Positions 37,591 to 47,095 of a stretch of 64,000 bases of DNA are shown here, one piece after another. This DNA comes from G963665925 sp963676345 (GTDB lineage Bacteria; Bacillota; Clostridia; Peptostreptococcales; Acidaminobacteraceae). Where the stretch lies: assembly GCA_963676345.2 (NCBI GenBank), contig CAXXTS010000002.1:248001-312000 (forward strand), given 5' to 3'. Under the pieces are notes generated by a model. That model did no database searches, had not been told where the DNA came from, and was given only the letters and a program-made list of their open reading frames with translations. The stretch's first letter is position 1; every line of letters begins with the position of its first letter. Position numbers and translations under genes: made by a program.

Positions 37591-39150
37591 TTGAAAAAAA
37601 GAATTAGCGTACTACTGATCATGCTTATGATGCTGATGTCTATCCCGGTTTCAGCAGACGCAAGTATGGTTGACTCAGCAACAGGTGCTGAAAAGCTGGT
37701 AATTATGCACACTAACGACATGCACGGTTTCTTCCTAGAAGGAAAATATGATGGCATGGGTGCAGCAAAAATGGCAAGATACATAAACGGCGTTAGACTA
37801 TTAAACAAGAATGTTTTACTTCTTGACGCTGGCGACGCACTTCAGGGATACAGCATTGCGACACTTTCCGAAGGCGAATATGGGGTTGATATCCTAAATG
37901 CACTGGAATATGACGCTATGACAGCAGGAAACCATGAATTCGACTACGGTTCGGAAAGACTTCTTGAACTAGCTGAAATGGCTGACTTCCCGATACTAAG
38001 TGCCAATATTAAAAATGCTGATGGCTCAAGCTTCCTACAAGAGTACACAATCAAGCAAGTTGGCGACCTCAAAGTAGGGATTTTTGGTCTAACTACACCT
38101 GAAACACTTTTCAAGTCACACCCTGATAATACAAAGGGACTGACTTTTGAAGATCCGGTAGCACGTGCTCAGGAAATGGCAGACATGCTTGCACCTCAAG
38201 TTGATGTTGTTATTGCACTTGTTCACCTTGGCTATGATGAAGGCGCTCCAACAAGTGTTGAAGTTGCTGAAAATGTTACTGGCCTTGATTTGATTATCGA
38301 CGGTCACAGCCATACAACTCTTGAAGAAGGCGTTGTTGTAAATGGAACAACTATCGTTTCAGCTGGTGAAAAAACCAAGAATGTTGGTCGTGTAGATCTT
38401 GAAGTAGAAAACGGCGCTGTTACTTCCGTTTCTCCTAAGCTATTTACAAAAGATGTTTCTGTTCTCGTAAAAGATGATCCTGAAATAGCTGAAATTGTAG
38501 CTGGTATTCAAGCTCTTAACGCAGTGATTACTGAAGAAGTTGTAGCTGAAACACCAATCGCTCTTGATGGTGAAAAACCACATGTACGTACTGGCGAAAC
38601 AAACATGGGTAACATGATTACTGAAGCCCTTCTAGATATTAGTGGTGCTGATGTTGCACTTACAAACGGCGGTGGCATTAGAACGTCTATCGATGTTGGC
38701 GAAGTCACAAGAGGCGAAGTGCTTTCAGTGCTTCCATTCGGTAACACAGTACGTGTTATTGAACTTCAAGGTTCTGACATTGTTGCAGCTATTGAAAATG
38801 GCATTGACAGCTACCCTGAAACAAAAGGGGCTTTCCCACACATCGCTGGTATGACTGTTAAGTTTGATTCTTCTCAAGCTGCAGGCAGCAGAGTTGTTGA
38901 AATTAAGGTTGGCGGCGAGCTTATTGACCTTGATAAAACATACACTATGGCTACAAATGACTTCCTAGTAGCTGGTGGCGATGGATACACCATGTTTACT
39001 GGCAAAAAAGTTGTTGGTGAGTACGGTGCAATGGATGAAGTACTTACAGACTATATGAATAACACAGGCTTTGATAAAGCGCCTGTTACGGGCAGAATTA
39101 TGGATATTGCTAACCAAGTTAGCATGCTGATTCAACTGCTTGCTGCATAA
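37591..39150 (+). CDS. Secreted 5'-nucleotidase / UshA-family metallophosphoesterase
   Basis: 519 residues. A signal peptide (about 1-23, ending near VSADA) precedes the metallophosphoesterase domain: HTNDMHG, LDAGDALQG, AGNHEFDYG and IDGHSHT give the two-metal ligands. The C-terminal nucleotide-binding domain (TGETNMGNMITEALL, NGGGIRTSID) is intact. It should release nucleosides and phosphate from extracellular nucleotides. TTG at 37591 is the start, with GAAGGAGGG 6 bases upstream. There is no LPXTG or other anchor, so the product is probably free. Monocistronic with a downstream terminator. Confidence 0.93.
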   Translation: MKKRISVLLIMLMMLMSIPVSADASMVDSATGAEKLVIMHTNDMHGFFLEGKYDGMGAAKMARYINGVRLLNKNVLLLDAGDALQGYSIATLSEGEYGVDILNALEYDAMTAGNHEFDYGSERLLELAEMADFPILSANIKNADGSSFLQEYTIKQVGDLKVGIFGLTTPETLFKSHPDNTKGLTFEDPVARAQEMADMLAPQVDVVIALVHLGYDEGAPTSVEVAENVTGLDLIIDGHSHTTLEEGVVVNGTTIVSAGEKTKNVGRVDLEVENGAVTSVSPKLFTKDVSVLVKDDPEIAEIVAGIQALNAVITEEVVAETPIALDGEKPHVRTGETNMGNMITEALLDISGADVALTNGGGIRTSIDVGEVTRGEVLSVLPFGNTVRVIELQGSDIVAAIENGIDSYPETKGAFPHIAGMTVKFDSSQAAGSRVVEIKVGGELIDLDKTYTMATNDFLVAGGDGYTMFTGKKVVGEYGAMDEVLTDYMNNTGFDKAPVTGRIMDIANQVSMLIQLLAA

Positions 39151-39160
39151 TCAAAAAATC

Positions 39161-39209
39161 AAGAACACGAGTCCGTTGTATATTCTAAACGGATTCGTGT
39201 TCTTTTTTT
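39161..39209. terminator. Bidirectional intrinsic terminator
   Basis: AAGAACACGAGTCCGTT pairs with AACGGATTCGTGTTCTT, with T7 on the plus strand, between convergent genes. Confidence 0.9.
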
Positions 39210-39227
39210 ACGCTTCTTTGAATATAA

Positions 39228-41342
39228 TTAAGTCCATGTACTTTCAATATACGTGCCCTTGCCTCCACGCTTTGCTACATAAAGTGCTTCATCTGCAAAG
39301 TGAAGGATTTCATCATATGAAAAAACTTTGGACTCAATCCACATCAAGCCACCCGAAATTTCTATTTCCTTATAGGTATGATCTGGAAACTCAATTGGAT
39401 TTGCCTTTAGTCTGTCATAAAATGCCTGTAACCGTCTACGAATGTCTTCTTTAGACTTAGCACCATATAAAAGCAGTACAAACTCATCCCCCGAACGACG
39501 TCCTACAATGCCGGACTTGTCCGACACCACTTCATTTAAGTGTTTTACAGCACCTACAATATAGCGGTCGCCCCACTTATGTCCATATTTATCATTGACC
39601 CTTTTCAGATTATCAAGGTCAAACATGACCAGTGCAGATACACCTGTTGGCGAGCCATTATACCACTTTTCAAAAGCCCATTGAAAGCCTTTTCGATTGA
39701 GCAACTGTGTTAATGGATCATGGTCTCTTTCGTGACGCATTTGTTTTTTCTCCAGCATTTCATCAGTCACATCAACGATGGCTCCAATTTCAGACGTTTC
39801 TGTCTGTAAGCTATTTATACGTATCCACCGAACGGGATCCGAATCGATTATGAAGACATCATCTTCCCCTGGCTCAAGCTTGCTTAAAATATTTTGCAGT
39901 GTTTCTACAAATGCTTTATAAGTCATTTCTGGCGTGTCATATAACTGCTCTTGTCCAAGGATTTTAAAGAAATTGTCCGTTACAAAATAGCGCCCATCCT
40001 TAGGTTTAACTTCATAGGCACCAATTGGCCACTCGAACATACTAACCACTTTTGAAAGTCTTGACGCCGATTCCAGCATGAGTTCATTGGCGACTTCAAC
40101 CGCATTCGCCAACTCGTCAAGTTCAAGATAGCCTGTCCGTTGAAGCTTCAGTGCCTGCTCAGGTGTTTTTAATTTGAGCTGATTTACCAAGGCAACAATT
40201 GGCCTAGTCATATGATAACTGGTGAAAATCCCACCCAGTGATCCCAGCACTAGGGCCATGATGAGGGACATCCACAGCGTTTGCTTGATTTGATTGGCAT
40301 AACTGAGCAGATAGTCTTCACGCATGATGCCTATCAGATACCACTCTTCGTTTTCAAAGGGTGTATTAAATTGATAAAGCCCTATCTTCTCAACCGCCGC
40401 ATAGAGCTCTTCAACCCCTAAATGGTTTTCAATCTTAAAGATGGACATTTCTTCATTAGCCATGCTTAAATCTAGCTTAGTCCCTTCCTGAATCATTCTC
40501 TTTTGAAGAGGTCCGCCCATCATAACGGGTGTGAGTGCATCATTTTGTCCATCTTTATAGGCAATCAAGTACCCTAGAGAATCTTGTGGCTGTAACTCAG
40601 TTGCCGGAAAATAGTCCTTCAAATAGTTCAGCGTCACATCAATCCCAATAATGCCTCGCAGTTCACCCAGCTGGTCAAAAAGCGGCATAGAGTATGTGAT
40701 GATGTCCACATCCCCCTCATCAATTTTAAAAGGCTTGCTCCAGTAACCAAGCAACGTTGCCTTGCTCGTTATTTCAGTACTTTTATAGGGCTTTTCAATA
40801 AAATCTGCATTCCCTGCATTTTTTCTAAAATTGTGTCGCCAAATTTGATCAAGCGGAATTTGAAAATCTGTTGAAAGCGACGCAGGCCCCATGACCATAT
40901 ATAAATCATCATTACCTGTCGCATTCATAATCGGATCATAATCTCGAATATAAAGGGCTGGTAGATCTTCTTTCATTTCCCCATCAGGCACAAGAATTAC
41001 ATAGGCTCCAGTCGCCTGTGTCGCTCTAAGCATCGCTATAAGCTCATTGAGTATATCATGATCAAAGTAGCCCGCTTCACCCCGCTTTTCATGCAAGAGC
41101 TTCTTTATGTTCATCAGGTAAGGATTATAGTTGATCCACTTGTTTTTCATTTCACGCTGTACATAGTCTTTTCTACTACGTACTTTGTCATGAAAGAGCT
41201 GATAAGCATTAAGTTCCGCTTGCTTAAGCACACCGCCGCGAATCAGTATTACCCCATATAATATTGTTTGCAGGATGATGATCCCCAATATCAGCCAAGT
41301 CAATTTCCTTACAATTGACGACTGCTTAAGCTTTTGTTTCAC
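39228..41342 (-). CDS. dCache diguanylate cyclase
   Basis: 704 residues. Membrane segments at about 10-32 and 345-370 surround a double-Cache sensor. A HAMP-like/coiled segment, a PAS-like region (about 430-535) and a GGDEF domain follow. The active-site loop reads RRSGDEF, with Ser for the first Gly, a change found in active cyclases; the FDLDNLKRVND metal site and the later LYxAK motif are intact. It synthesises c-di-GMP. The gene starts 3 bases after the stop of a solute-binding lipoprotein gene, which suggests that protein delivers a ligand signal. Confidence 0.92.
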   Translation of the reverse strand: MKQKLKQSSIVRKLTWLILGIIILQTILYGVILIRGGVLKQAELNAYQLFHDKVRSRKDYVQREMKNKWINYNPYLMNIKKLLHEKRGEAGYFDHDILNELIAMLRATQATGAYVILVPDGEMKEDLPALYIRDYDPIMNATGNDDLYMVMGPASLSTDFQIPLDQIWRHNFRKNAGNADFIEKPYKSTEITSKATLLGYWSKPFKIDEGDVDIITYSMPLFDQLGELRGIIGIDVTLNYLKDYFPATELQPQDSLGYLIAYKDGQNDALTPVMMGGPLQKRMIQEGTKLDLSMANEEMSIFKIENHLGVEELYAAVEKIGLYQFNTPFENEEWYLIGIMREDYLLSYANQIKQTLWMSLIMALVLGSLGGIFTSYHMTRPIVALVNQLKLKTPEQALKLQRTGYLELDELANAVEVANELMLESASRLSKVVSMFEWPIGAYEVKPKDGRYFVTDNFFKILGQEQLYDTPEMTYKAFVETLQNILSKLEPGEDDVFIIDSDPVRWIRINSLQTETSEIGAIVDVTDEMLEKKQMRHERDHDPLTQLLNRKGFQWAFEKWYNGSPTGVSALVMFDLDNLKRVNDKYGHKWGDRYIVGAVKHLNEVVSDKSGIVGRRSGDEFVLLLYGAKSKEDIRRRLQAFYDRLKANPIEFPDHTYKEIEISGGLMWIESKVFSYDEILHFADEALYVAKRGGKGTYIESTWT

Positions 41343-41345
41343 AGT

Positions 41346-42782
41346 CTATTCCTTTCCATTATTCGATAAAATTAAGTCTGCTTCGTATTTAAGATTGGAA
41401 TACCAGGTTTGCATCGCTTCTTCTGAAAGGTAAAGCCTCATGATTTCGTCATAACTTTGTCCACTTTCTATTAAAGTTTCAATTTCCAACAAATCAGAAT
41501 GGATCTTATTGAGCAGGTGGGTATCGAGCAGTACACGCATCTCATAACTCCCTTTAAAGGCCTTGCTGTTGTAGAGTGTATAGTCGTTAAACATGATGTT
41601 AGATGCTTTGATAGACTCTTTTATGGCGCTGTTTTTCACCTCGCGTTTTTCTGCTTCTGCAATCATTTCAGTTTCATCAAGCGAATCCTTCATAACCGGA
41701 AAATACCCTGTAGAAACTGCAAATGCCAAATTTTGATCTTTACTCGTGAACCATTTCAAGAAAAGTGCGGCTGCATACTCATGCGACGAATCACTCTGAG
41801 TTATGCACATCCCTGCTCCTTGTTGAATGGATACCTTGTCTTGATTTTCAAAATAGGGATAAGGGAGCACTAAGGGCTCAATGTTAAAGGATTCTACATC
41901 ACTCAGTGCGACTACATTCGGAAAGTATGCTGCACCAGCGGTTGATCCTGTATAGGAAAGTACATGGCCTGTCTTTGCATCATCTGAGCTGAAGCGGCCA
42001 CTCTTTTTGTAGTAGCCTTCAATAAATGGCTTGTAATAATAGGTCCACACTTTCTCCTTCAATCGGTCAGACATTTCAAACTCTGCAGTCCCATCTTCAG
42101 AATAGGTGTATAAAGTTTCACCGAGTTGTTCTGATGATGAAATTATAAAATTGGCACCCGCATCAATGCTAAAAAAACTCTTCCCCGTATCATTGTAATA
42201 GGCCTGAGCCACTTCATAAATACCTTCCCAGGTAGCAAGGTTTCTTTCATTATAACCGTGTTTCTCAGCAAATGGCATCCAGAATGTCCTATTCACATAC
42301 AGATTTTCTGATGACTTTGCTATTGGTACAATATAGTATTTATTGTCGGTTATGAACCGACCTTCTTCTAAAAACTCCTGTCTGTACTGTCTGAGTTCCT
42401 CTTCTGAAAAATAAGAAGTCAGTGGTACAAGTGGCACAATTTGATGCACGCGTATTGCATTGTCAGCATATGAAGCAAAAATATGCGGCATGGGCGAAGC
42501 CCCTATCGATTCATTAGCCGCATCAAAAACGGCGTCTGCCAACTGGTTGACCGCACCTTGGCTCTGTGCATCTATTACAATGCCTTTCTCAAGTCCAACG
42601 GTTTCATTGAACTGGGTCACTAAATTGTCAAAGGCCTCTTTCGCGCCACCATTGTAGTAGTGCCAGACCGTTACTGTAATAGGCTTGTCTGGGTTCAGCA
42701 GCCCCTCTTCCTCTGTACCTGCACACCCAGCAAACAGAAAGACCAATAAAAGAACATACAAACCCATAATCCATTTTTTCAT
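41346..42782 (-). CDS. Extracellular solute-binding lipoprotein, family 1 (sugar-type)
   Basis: About 478 residues. The lipoprotein signal (VLLLVFLFAGC) starts at the ATG at 42782, with AGGGGGGA upstream; the frame stays open 63 codons further but that part has no start signals. The mature protein resembles family 1 solute-binding proteins (TVWHYYNGGAKEAFDNLVTQFNE near the N-terminus, then AALFLKWFTSKD). No permease or ATPase lies nearby; instead a dCache diguanylate cyclase follows after 3 bases. A sensory-binding role is likely. Confidence 0.9.
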   Translation of the reverse strand: MKKWIMGLYVLLLVFLFAGCAGTEEEGLLNPDKPITVTVWHYYNGGAKEAFDNLVTQFNETVGLEKGIVIDAQSQGAVNQLADAVFDAANESIGASPMPHIFASYADNAIRVHQIVPLVPLTSYFSEEELRQYRQEFLEEGRFITDNKYYIVPIAKSSENLYVNRTFWMPFAEKHGYNERNLATWEGIYEVAQAYYNDTGKSFFSIDAGANFIISSSEQLGETLYTYSEDGTAEFEMSDRLKEKVWTYYYKPFIEGYYKKSGRFSSDDAKTGHVLSYTGSTAGAAYFPNVVALSDVESFNIEPLVLPYPYFENQDKVSIQQGAGMCITQSDSSHEYAAALFLKWFTSKDQNLAFAVSTGYFPVMKDSLDETEMIAEAEKREVKNSAIKESIKASNIMFNDYTLYNSKAFKGSYEMRVLLDTHLLNKIHSDLLEIETLIESGQSYDEIMRLYLSEEAMQTWYSNLKYEADLILSNNGKE

Positions 42783-42933
42783 ATAAATCCCCCTAGTATT
42801 TGCACCTATATTACTTTTATCATTTTTGTGGATATTATTTTTAACCATATGTGTATTTATGCCCAATTTAGTGTAATTTGTATCATGCTTTGGGTATATT
42901 CCTTTGTAGAGACATAAGATTTGGAGGTGCATT

Positions 42934-44730
42934 ATGAACACACTTGGCAGTGAATACCTACTCAACTCCATACACTCTGGAGCCTACGAAGTGATAGAAA
43001 ACAAAACTTATTTAGATAAAATTAACGTGTTTCCTGTAAACGATTGTGATACAGGCACGAATTTAAGTGCTGCAATGCACTCAATTTTGTACCATTCTAA
43101 GCAAAAATCCTCCGTCAAGGAAACTTTTAGAACCATCGCTGACGCAGCCTTATACGGTGCACGTGGCAACTCAGGCATTATCTTTGCGCAGTATATGAGC
43201 GGACTCAGTCAAAGTGTCAAAAACACTGCATCGATTACATTACAAGACTATGCACATGCACATAGGGCTGCAGCTAATGCAGCTAGAGATGCCCTTCAGC
43301 ATCCTATTGAAGGGACAATTCTCACCGTTATGGATGCTTGGAGCACTGCTCTTGTAAATGAATCGAGAAAAAGCACTGATTTTACCAGTATCATCACATC
43401 AGCAATTCATTCGGCTGAAAAAGCGCTTGAAAACACAAAAAATCAACTCAGCATACTTAAAAAGGCTAATGTTGTCGATTCCGGTGCACAGGGCTTCCTT
43501 TTTTTCTTGCACGGCATAAACGACTTTGTAAAAGACGGCGTTTTGAAACGCCCTGGTCACAACAACCATAGCGCAGATGTCGAACTCAACTTTCATTTTG
43601 AAAGTACTAAGAGCCAATACAGGTATTGCACGGAAGCCATGCTCTACAATGTTCGCACCTCACCAGATCAAATGCGTGAAGAGCTTATAAAACATGGGGA
43701 CTCGTTAGCCATAGCTTCAAACCCGCCTCTGGTCCGCACGCATATTCATACCAATACACCAGAACATGTCTACGCCTATCTGAATCGTGTTGGTACATTG
43801 AGTGCTCAGAAAATAGATGATATGTTTCGCCAGCAGGCAGCCGTCCATCAAGCGCACTCAAAAGTCGCTATCGTCACAGATAGTGTTGCTGATATCCCTC
43901 AAGAATACCTTGATAAATATCAAATACACGTACTGAATTTGACGCTTACACTCAATGAGACAAATTATTTTGATCGCCTTACAATCAATAATTCCCAGCT
44001 GATTAATACATTGAACTGGCAAAGTGAAACGGCGAGTTCTTCACAACCGAATCCTATGCAGGTTGATAGAATGCTCCAGTTCTTAAGCGCCCATTATGAT
44101 TCAGCGATCATCCTGACAGTATCCAGTGCACTTAGCGGTACTTACAACACCTTTGTCCACCGGGCCAAACAATTTTCAAGCAAGTCCTTCAAGATTGATG
44201 TTGTTGATACAAAGGCGAATTCTGGCGCACAAGGCCTCTTGGTTCTAGAAGCAGCTCACGGTGCTTTAAATGGCGCATCCCACAACGAAATACTTCAAAA
44301 GGTGCAAGAGCTCATTCCCCACACCCATATTTATGTATTTATTAAATCTATAGATACCATGATACGTAACGGGCGCATACATGGCCTTAAGGGACATATA
44401 GCCAAACGCCTGAAAATAAAGCCTCTGGTCACACTGGATCGTGACGGTCGAGGAAAGCTGACCGGTTTTTCACTGCGCAGCGCTCAGAACTACACCCGTT
44501 TGATTCATGCTATAAGAGGTTACCAAGAAAATCACGGGCTAAAAAAATGTATGATTTCACATGTTAATGCACCCGAAGAAGCCGCTATACTCAGCGAACG
44601 CCTTAAGAAGGCACTGAACATTCCAGTTGAATTCACATCAGAAACATCTTCCATTGTAGCGCTCAGTGCCGGCGACGGCGCTCTGGCAGTTTCATTTATT
44701 ACATGTGAATCTGAACACACTATACAGTAG
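42934..44730 (+). CDS. DAK2-DegV fusion protein (fatty-acid kinase-like)
   Basis: 598 residues. The N-terminal 210 residues are a DAK2/FakA-type nucleotide-binding domain: FPVNDCDTGTNLS keeps the two Mg-binding Asp, and ARGNSGIIFAQY matches FakA. From about residue 305 a DegV/FakB-type lipid-binding domain follows (VAIVTDSVADIP, SSQPNPMQ, SSALSGTY, IRNGRI). FakA and FakB are normally separate proteins that phosphorylate fatty acids together. Here kinase-like and fatty-acid-binding parts are in one chain. Activity is inferred, and the FakA C-terminal domain is missing or short (about 210-300). Confidence 0.88.
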   Translation: MNTLGSEYLLNSIHSGAYEVIENKTYLDKINVFPVNDCDTGTNLSAAMHSILYHSKQKSSVKETFRTIADAALYGARGNSGIIFAQYMSGLSQSVKNTASITLQDYAHAHRAAANAARDALQHPIEGTILTVMDAWSTALVNESRKSTDFTSIITSAIHSAEKALENTKNQLSILKKANVVDSGAQGFLFFLHGINDFVKDGVLKRPGHNNHSADVELNFHFESTKSQYRYCTEAMLYNVRTSPDQMREELIKHGDSLAIASNPPLVRTHIHTNTPEHVYAYLNRVGTLSAQKIDDMFRQQAAVHQAHSKVAIVTDSVADIPQEYLDKYQIHVLNLTLTLNETNYFDRLTINNSQLINTLNWQSETASSSQPNPMQVDRMLQFLSAHYDSAIILTVSSALSGTYNTFVHRAKQFSSKSFKIDVVDTKANSGAQGLLVLEAAHGALNGASHNEILQKVQELIPHTHIYVFIKSIDTMIRNGRIHGLKGHIAKRLKIKPLVTLDRDGRGKLTGFSLRSAQNYTRLIHAIRGYQENHGLKKCMISHVNAPEEAAILSERLKKALNIPVEFTSETSSIVALSAGDGALAVSFITCESEHTIQ

Positions 44731-44745
44731 CTTTAGGAGGCCATT

Positions 44746-45537
44746 ATGACTCTATTCATAGCGATTAAAATTTTCATTTTACTCGCAGTATACTTCTTGA
44801 TTGTATTTGTTATAGGCCAAATCAAAAAGGACAATTCAATAGTTGACACAGCTTGGGGCTCTGGCTATGTTCTGGTCGCACTCTACACGCTTTTTACAAG
44901 CCCAGCGCCTGGATCCAGATCCATACTGACTACACTGCTAGTCCTTATTTGGGGGCTTCGATTGAGTCTTCATATATATCGCAGGAATAAACCAAAGGGT
45001 GAAGACTACCGCTACAAAGCCATGCGTGAAAAATGGGGCAACAAATACCCGACCCTCAAAGCCTTTTTTTACGTCTATATGACACAGTGCGTCATGCTCT
45101 ATATCATTGCACTCCCAATCGTTCACTCTAGCACAACAGTCCACCAGAATTTGAGCCTAATCTCCTATTTGGGCTTAGTGCTTTGGCTTACAGGTTTTAT
45201 ATTTGAAAGCATAGGAGACTATCAGCTTGCCCAATTCAAAAAAAATCCTAAAAACAAGGGGAAAATTATGACGCAAGGTCTTTGGTCCTACACTAGACAT
45301 CCAAATTATTTTGGCGAAGCATGTATGTGGTTTGGCATTTTCTTTATTGCCATCACATCGCCTGTAAGTCTTTGGCTTATTATAAGCCCACTTACTATAA
45401 CGCATCTAGTTGTTAATGTTTCTGGTGTTAAACTTTTAGAAAAGAAATACATTGGCAATCGTGCTTTTGAGTCCTATAAATCCGTAACAAATGCCTTTAT
45501 TCCCGGACCACGCAAACATAAAAGACAGGAGGGTTAA
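44746..45537 (+). CDS. DUF1295 / steroid 5-alpha-reductase-like membrane protein
   Basis: 263 residues with about six membrane segments. NSIVDTAWGSGYV, LRLSLHIYRRN and GLWSYTRHPNYFGEACMWFG are characteristic of the DUF1295 family, related to isoprenylcysteine methyltransferases and steroid reductases. A membrane-bound lipid-modifying activity is possible but not known. The start follows TTTAGGAGG by 6 bases; the gene is 15 bases after the DAK2-DegV gene and 2 bases before the next, so the three form an operon possibly concerned with lipids. Confidence 0.85.
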   Translation: MTLFIAIKIFILLAVYFLIVFVIGQIKKDNSIVDTAWGSGYVLVALYTLFTSPAPGSRSILTTLLVLIWGLRLSLHIYRRNKPKGEDYRYKAMREKWGNKYPTLKAFFYVYMTQCVMLYIIALPIVHSSTTVHQNLSLISYLGLVLWLTGFIFESIGDYQLAQFKKNPKNKGKIMTQGLWSYTRHPNYFGEACMWFGIFFIAITSPVSLWLIISPLTITHLVVNVSGVKLLEKKYIGNRAFESYKSVTNAFIPGPRKHKRQEG

Positions 45538-45539
45538 AA

Positions 45540-45938
45540 GTGCGTATTGTCAAACTTTATTTAATTGCTGCGAGTACATTTATCATTTTAGATGCCTTAT
45601 GGCTGGGATGGATTGCCAAGTCCATGTATCAAATATCCATTGGGGATAAAATGAAAAGTCCACCGAATTGGCTTGCAGCACTCGCCTTCTACATCATTTT
45701 CATAGCGGGCCTTTTGTACTTTTCTGTATATCCTTCAATTGAGTCAGGCAATTTGATGAAAGCGCTCATTAATGGGAGTCTAATTGGTCTTTTGACTTAC
45801 TCAACATATGGGCTTACCAATTTGGCTACACTAAAGGGATGGCCGCTTAAAATGACTCTCATTGATATACTCTGGGGTGCATTCATCTGTAGCGCCACAA
45901 GTCTGATTACCACCTATTTTGCCTCATATATGAAATAA
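45540..45938 (+). CDS. DUF2177 family membrane protein
   Basis: 132 residues with four membrane segments, GTG start with AGGAGGG inside the end of the preceding gene. LDALWLGWIAKSMY, LTYSTYGLTNLATLKGWPL and DILWGAFICS match the DUF2177 family, whose function is unknown. DUF1295 and DUF2177 genes often occur together, which supports one shared membrane process. Confidence 0.85.
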   Translation: MRIVKLYLIAASTFIILDALWLGWIAKSMYQISIGDKMKSPPNWLAALAFYIIFIAGLLYFSVYPSIESGNLMKALINGSLIGLLTYSTYGLTNLATLKGWPLKMTLIDILWGAFICSATSLITTYFASYMK

Positions 45939-45940
45939 AT

Positions 45941-45992
45941 AATCCAGCAGTCCCACATAAATTTATACGTGAGCCTGCTGGATTTTTTTATG
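45941..45992. terminator. Bidirectional intrinsic terminator
   Basis: AATCCAGCAG ... CTGCTGGATT with an inner CAC/GTG extension and T7 on the plus strand; shared by convergent genes. Confidence 0.88.
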
Positions 45993-46003
45993 TAAGCACT
46001 GAG

Positions 46004-46462
46004 TTACTTACAGATGTTCACCCATGTTCCACTGGTCACTTCTGCCAAGTAATCCACATCAATTTTAACGGCTGTATTGGCACCGCCACCCGCTGGATAA
46101 ACGTAATCAAAAACCTTCAAGGATTCATCCAGATATACTTTAAGAGGCTTTACCAGCCCAAACGGACATACCCCGCCTACTGGATGACCTGTCGCCATCT
46201 CAACCTCATCCGCTTTAATGAACTTTGCCTTTTGTTCAAAAGCAGATTTGAACTTCTTATTGTCTACACGCACATCTCCCTTGGCAACGACGAGAATATC
46301 CTCATCCTTTAAGCGAAATGCCATCGTTTTTGCAATACGGGCTGGCTCTACGCCAAGTGCCGCAGCTGCAAGTTCTACGGTCGCAGTGCTTGTATTCATT
46401 TCAAGCACTTCAAGAGGGAGTTTCTCTGTCTCAAAATAGGTCTTAACACTTTCAATACTCAA
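46004..46462 (-). CDS. ybaK: YbaK/EbsC-type aminoacyl-tRNA deacylase
   Basis: 152 residues. AKTMAFRLKDEDILVVAKGDVRVDNKKF holds the substrate-binding lysine region, and ATGHPVGGVCPFGL is the GXXXP loop of the YbaK/ProX family. Such proteins hydrolyse mischarged Cys- or Ala-tRNA-Pro in trans. Stand-alone, with no proS nearby. The stop faces a terminator shared with the DUF2177 operon. Confidence 0.9.
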   Translation of the reverse strand: MSIESVKTYFETEKLPLEVLEMNTSTATVELAAAALGVEPARIAKTMAFRLKDEDILVVAKGDVRVDNKKFKSAFEQKAKFIKADEVEMATGHPVGGVCPFGLVKPLKVYLDESLKVFDYVYPAGGGANTAVKIDVDYLAEVTSGTWVNICK

Positions 46463-46757
46463 TTACATCACCAACACTTTCTAATCTATATCTCTAATGT
46501 CGATAGGAACTTTTGTATTATTCTATCAATTCAAAAAAGAATATCAATACAAAACCCAAATTATTTACATAGTTCACCACATAAATACCGTATCTTCTAA
46601 GCATATCGCTTTCAAGAAGGCATCTTCATATCTATCAAACACATGAAATCGTGAAAACACCATTGCGGTCTGATTAATCGATATAGGAGAACTGCATAAT
46701 AATTTGGGTTCATCATAAAACGTATGTCATTATTAACGCATTTGCAAAATAAAAGTT
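46463..46757. other. Gene-free region with an 11-bp inverted-repeat-bounded segment
   Basis: 295 bases with no supported gene. CCCAAATTATT at 46555-46565 and its exact complement AATAATTTGGG at 46698-46708 bound a 154-bp segment. A separate TTTTGTATT ... AATACAAAA inverted repeat lies just before it (about 46511-46553). It may be a small mobile element remnant or a structured RNA. Confidence 0.45.
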
Positions 46758-47018
46758 TTATACCTTTTCAACATCATCCATGTGGGCAAACTCATCAATC
46801 AAGCTCTCTGCTGCAGCTATTCGGGCATTGATTTTCACTTGAAAAAGCTCGCCTCTTCCATACCAGTCCTGTCCCTCATGTATATAGAGTGACTCCAAAA
46901 AGGATTTCAGATGTGCATAGGTATATTTAGGGTCATTTAAAAGCTGATCTTTGATAGAATAGTAGATTTTGTCATACTCTTCTTCGAATTTGATATCCAA
47001 ATGTTCTTCAAAAAACAT
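46758..47018 (-). CDS. Hypothetical small acidic protein
   Basis: 86 residues, helical and rich in Glu and Asp, no family recognised. ATG 47018 has AAAGGA 6-7 bases upstream and is preferred over a GTG at 47042. There is no signal peptide or membrane segment. It lies downstream of the frameshifted lipoprotein gene, separated by 77 bases, and need not be functionally linked. Confidence 0.6.
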   Translation of the reverse strand: MFFEEHLDIKFEEEYDKIYYSIKDQLLNDPKYTYAHLKSFLESLYIHEGQDWYGRGELFQVKINARIAAAESLIDEFAHMDDVEKV

Positions 47019-47095
47019 GGCATTTCCTTTCAGTGTCCTCACAATATCTAAACATGAAAATTGTATACTATTTTTCTATGCTTTTCAACATTTCC

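Noticed and set aside
42783..42971. A 63-residue N-terminal extension of the binding lipoprotein.
   Set aside because: It has no lipoprotein signal and overlaps the divergent gene starting at 42934; the signal peptide begins at 42782.
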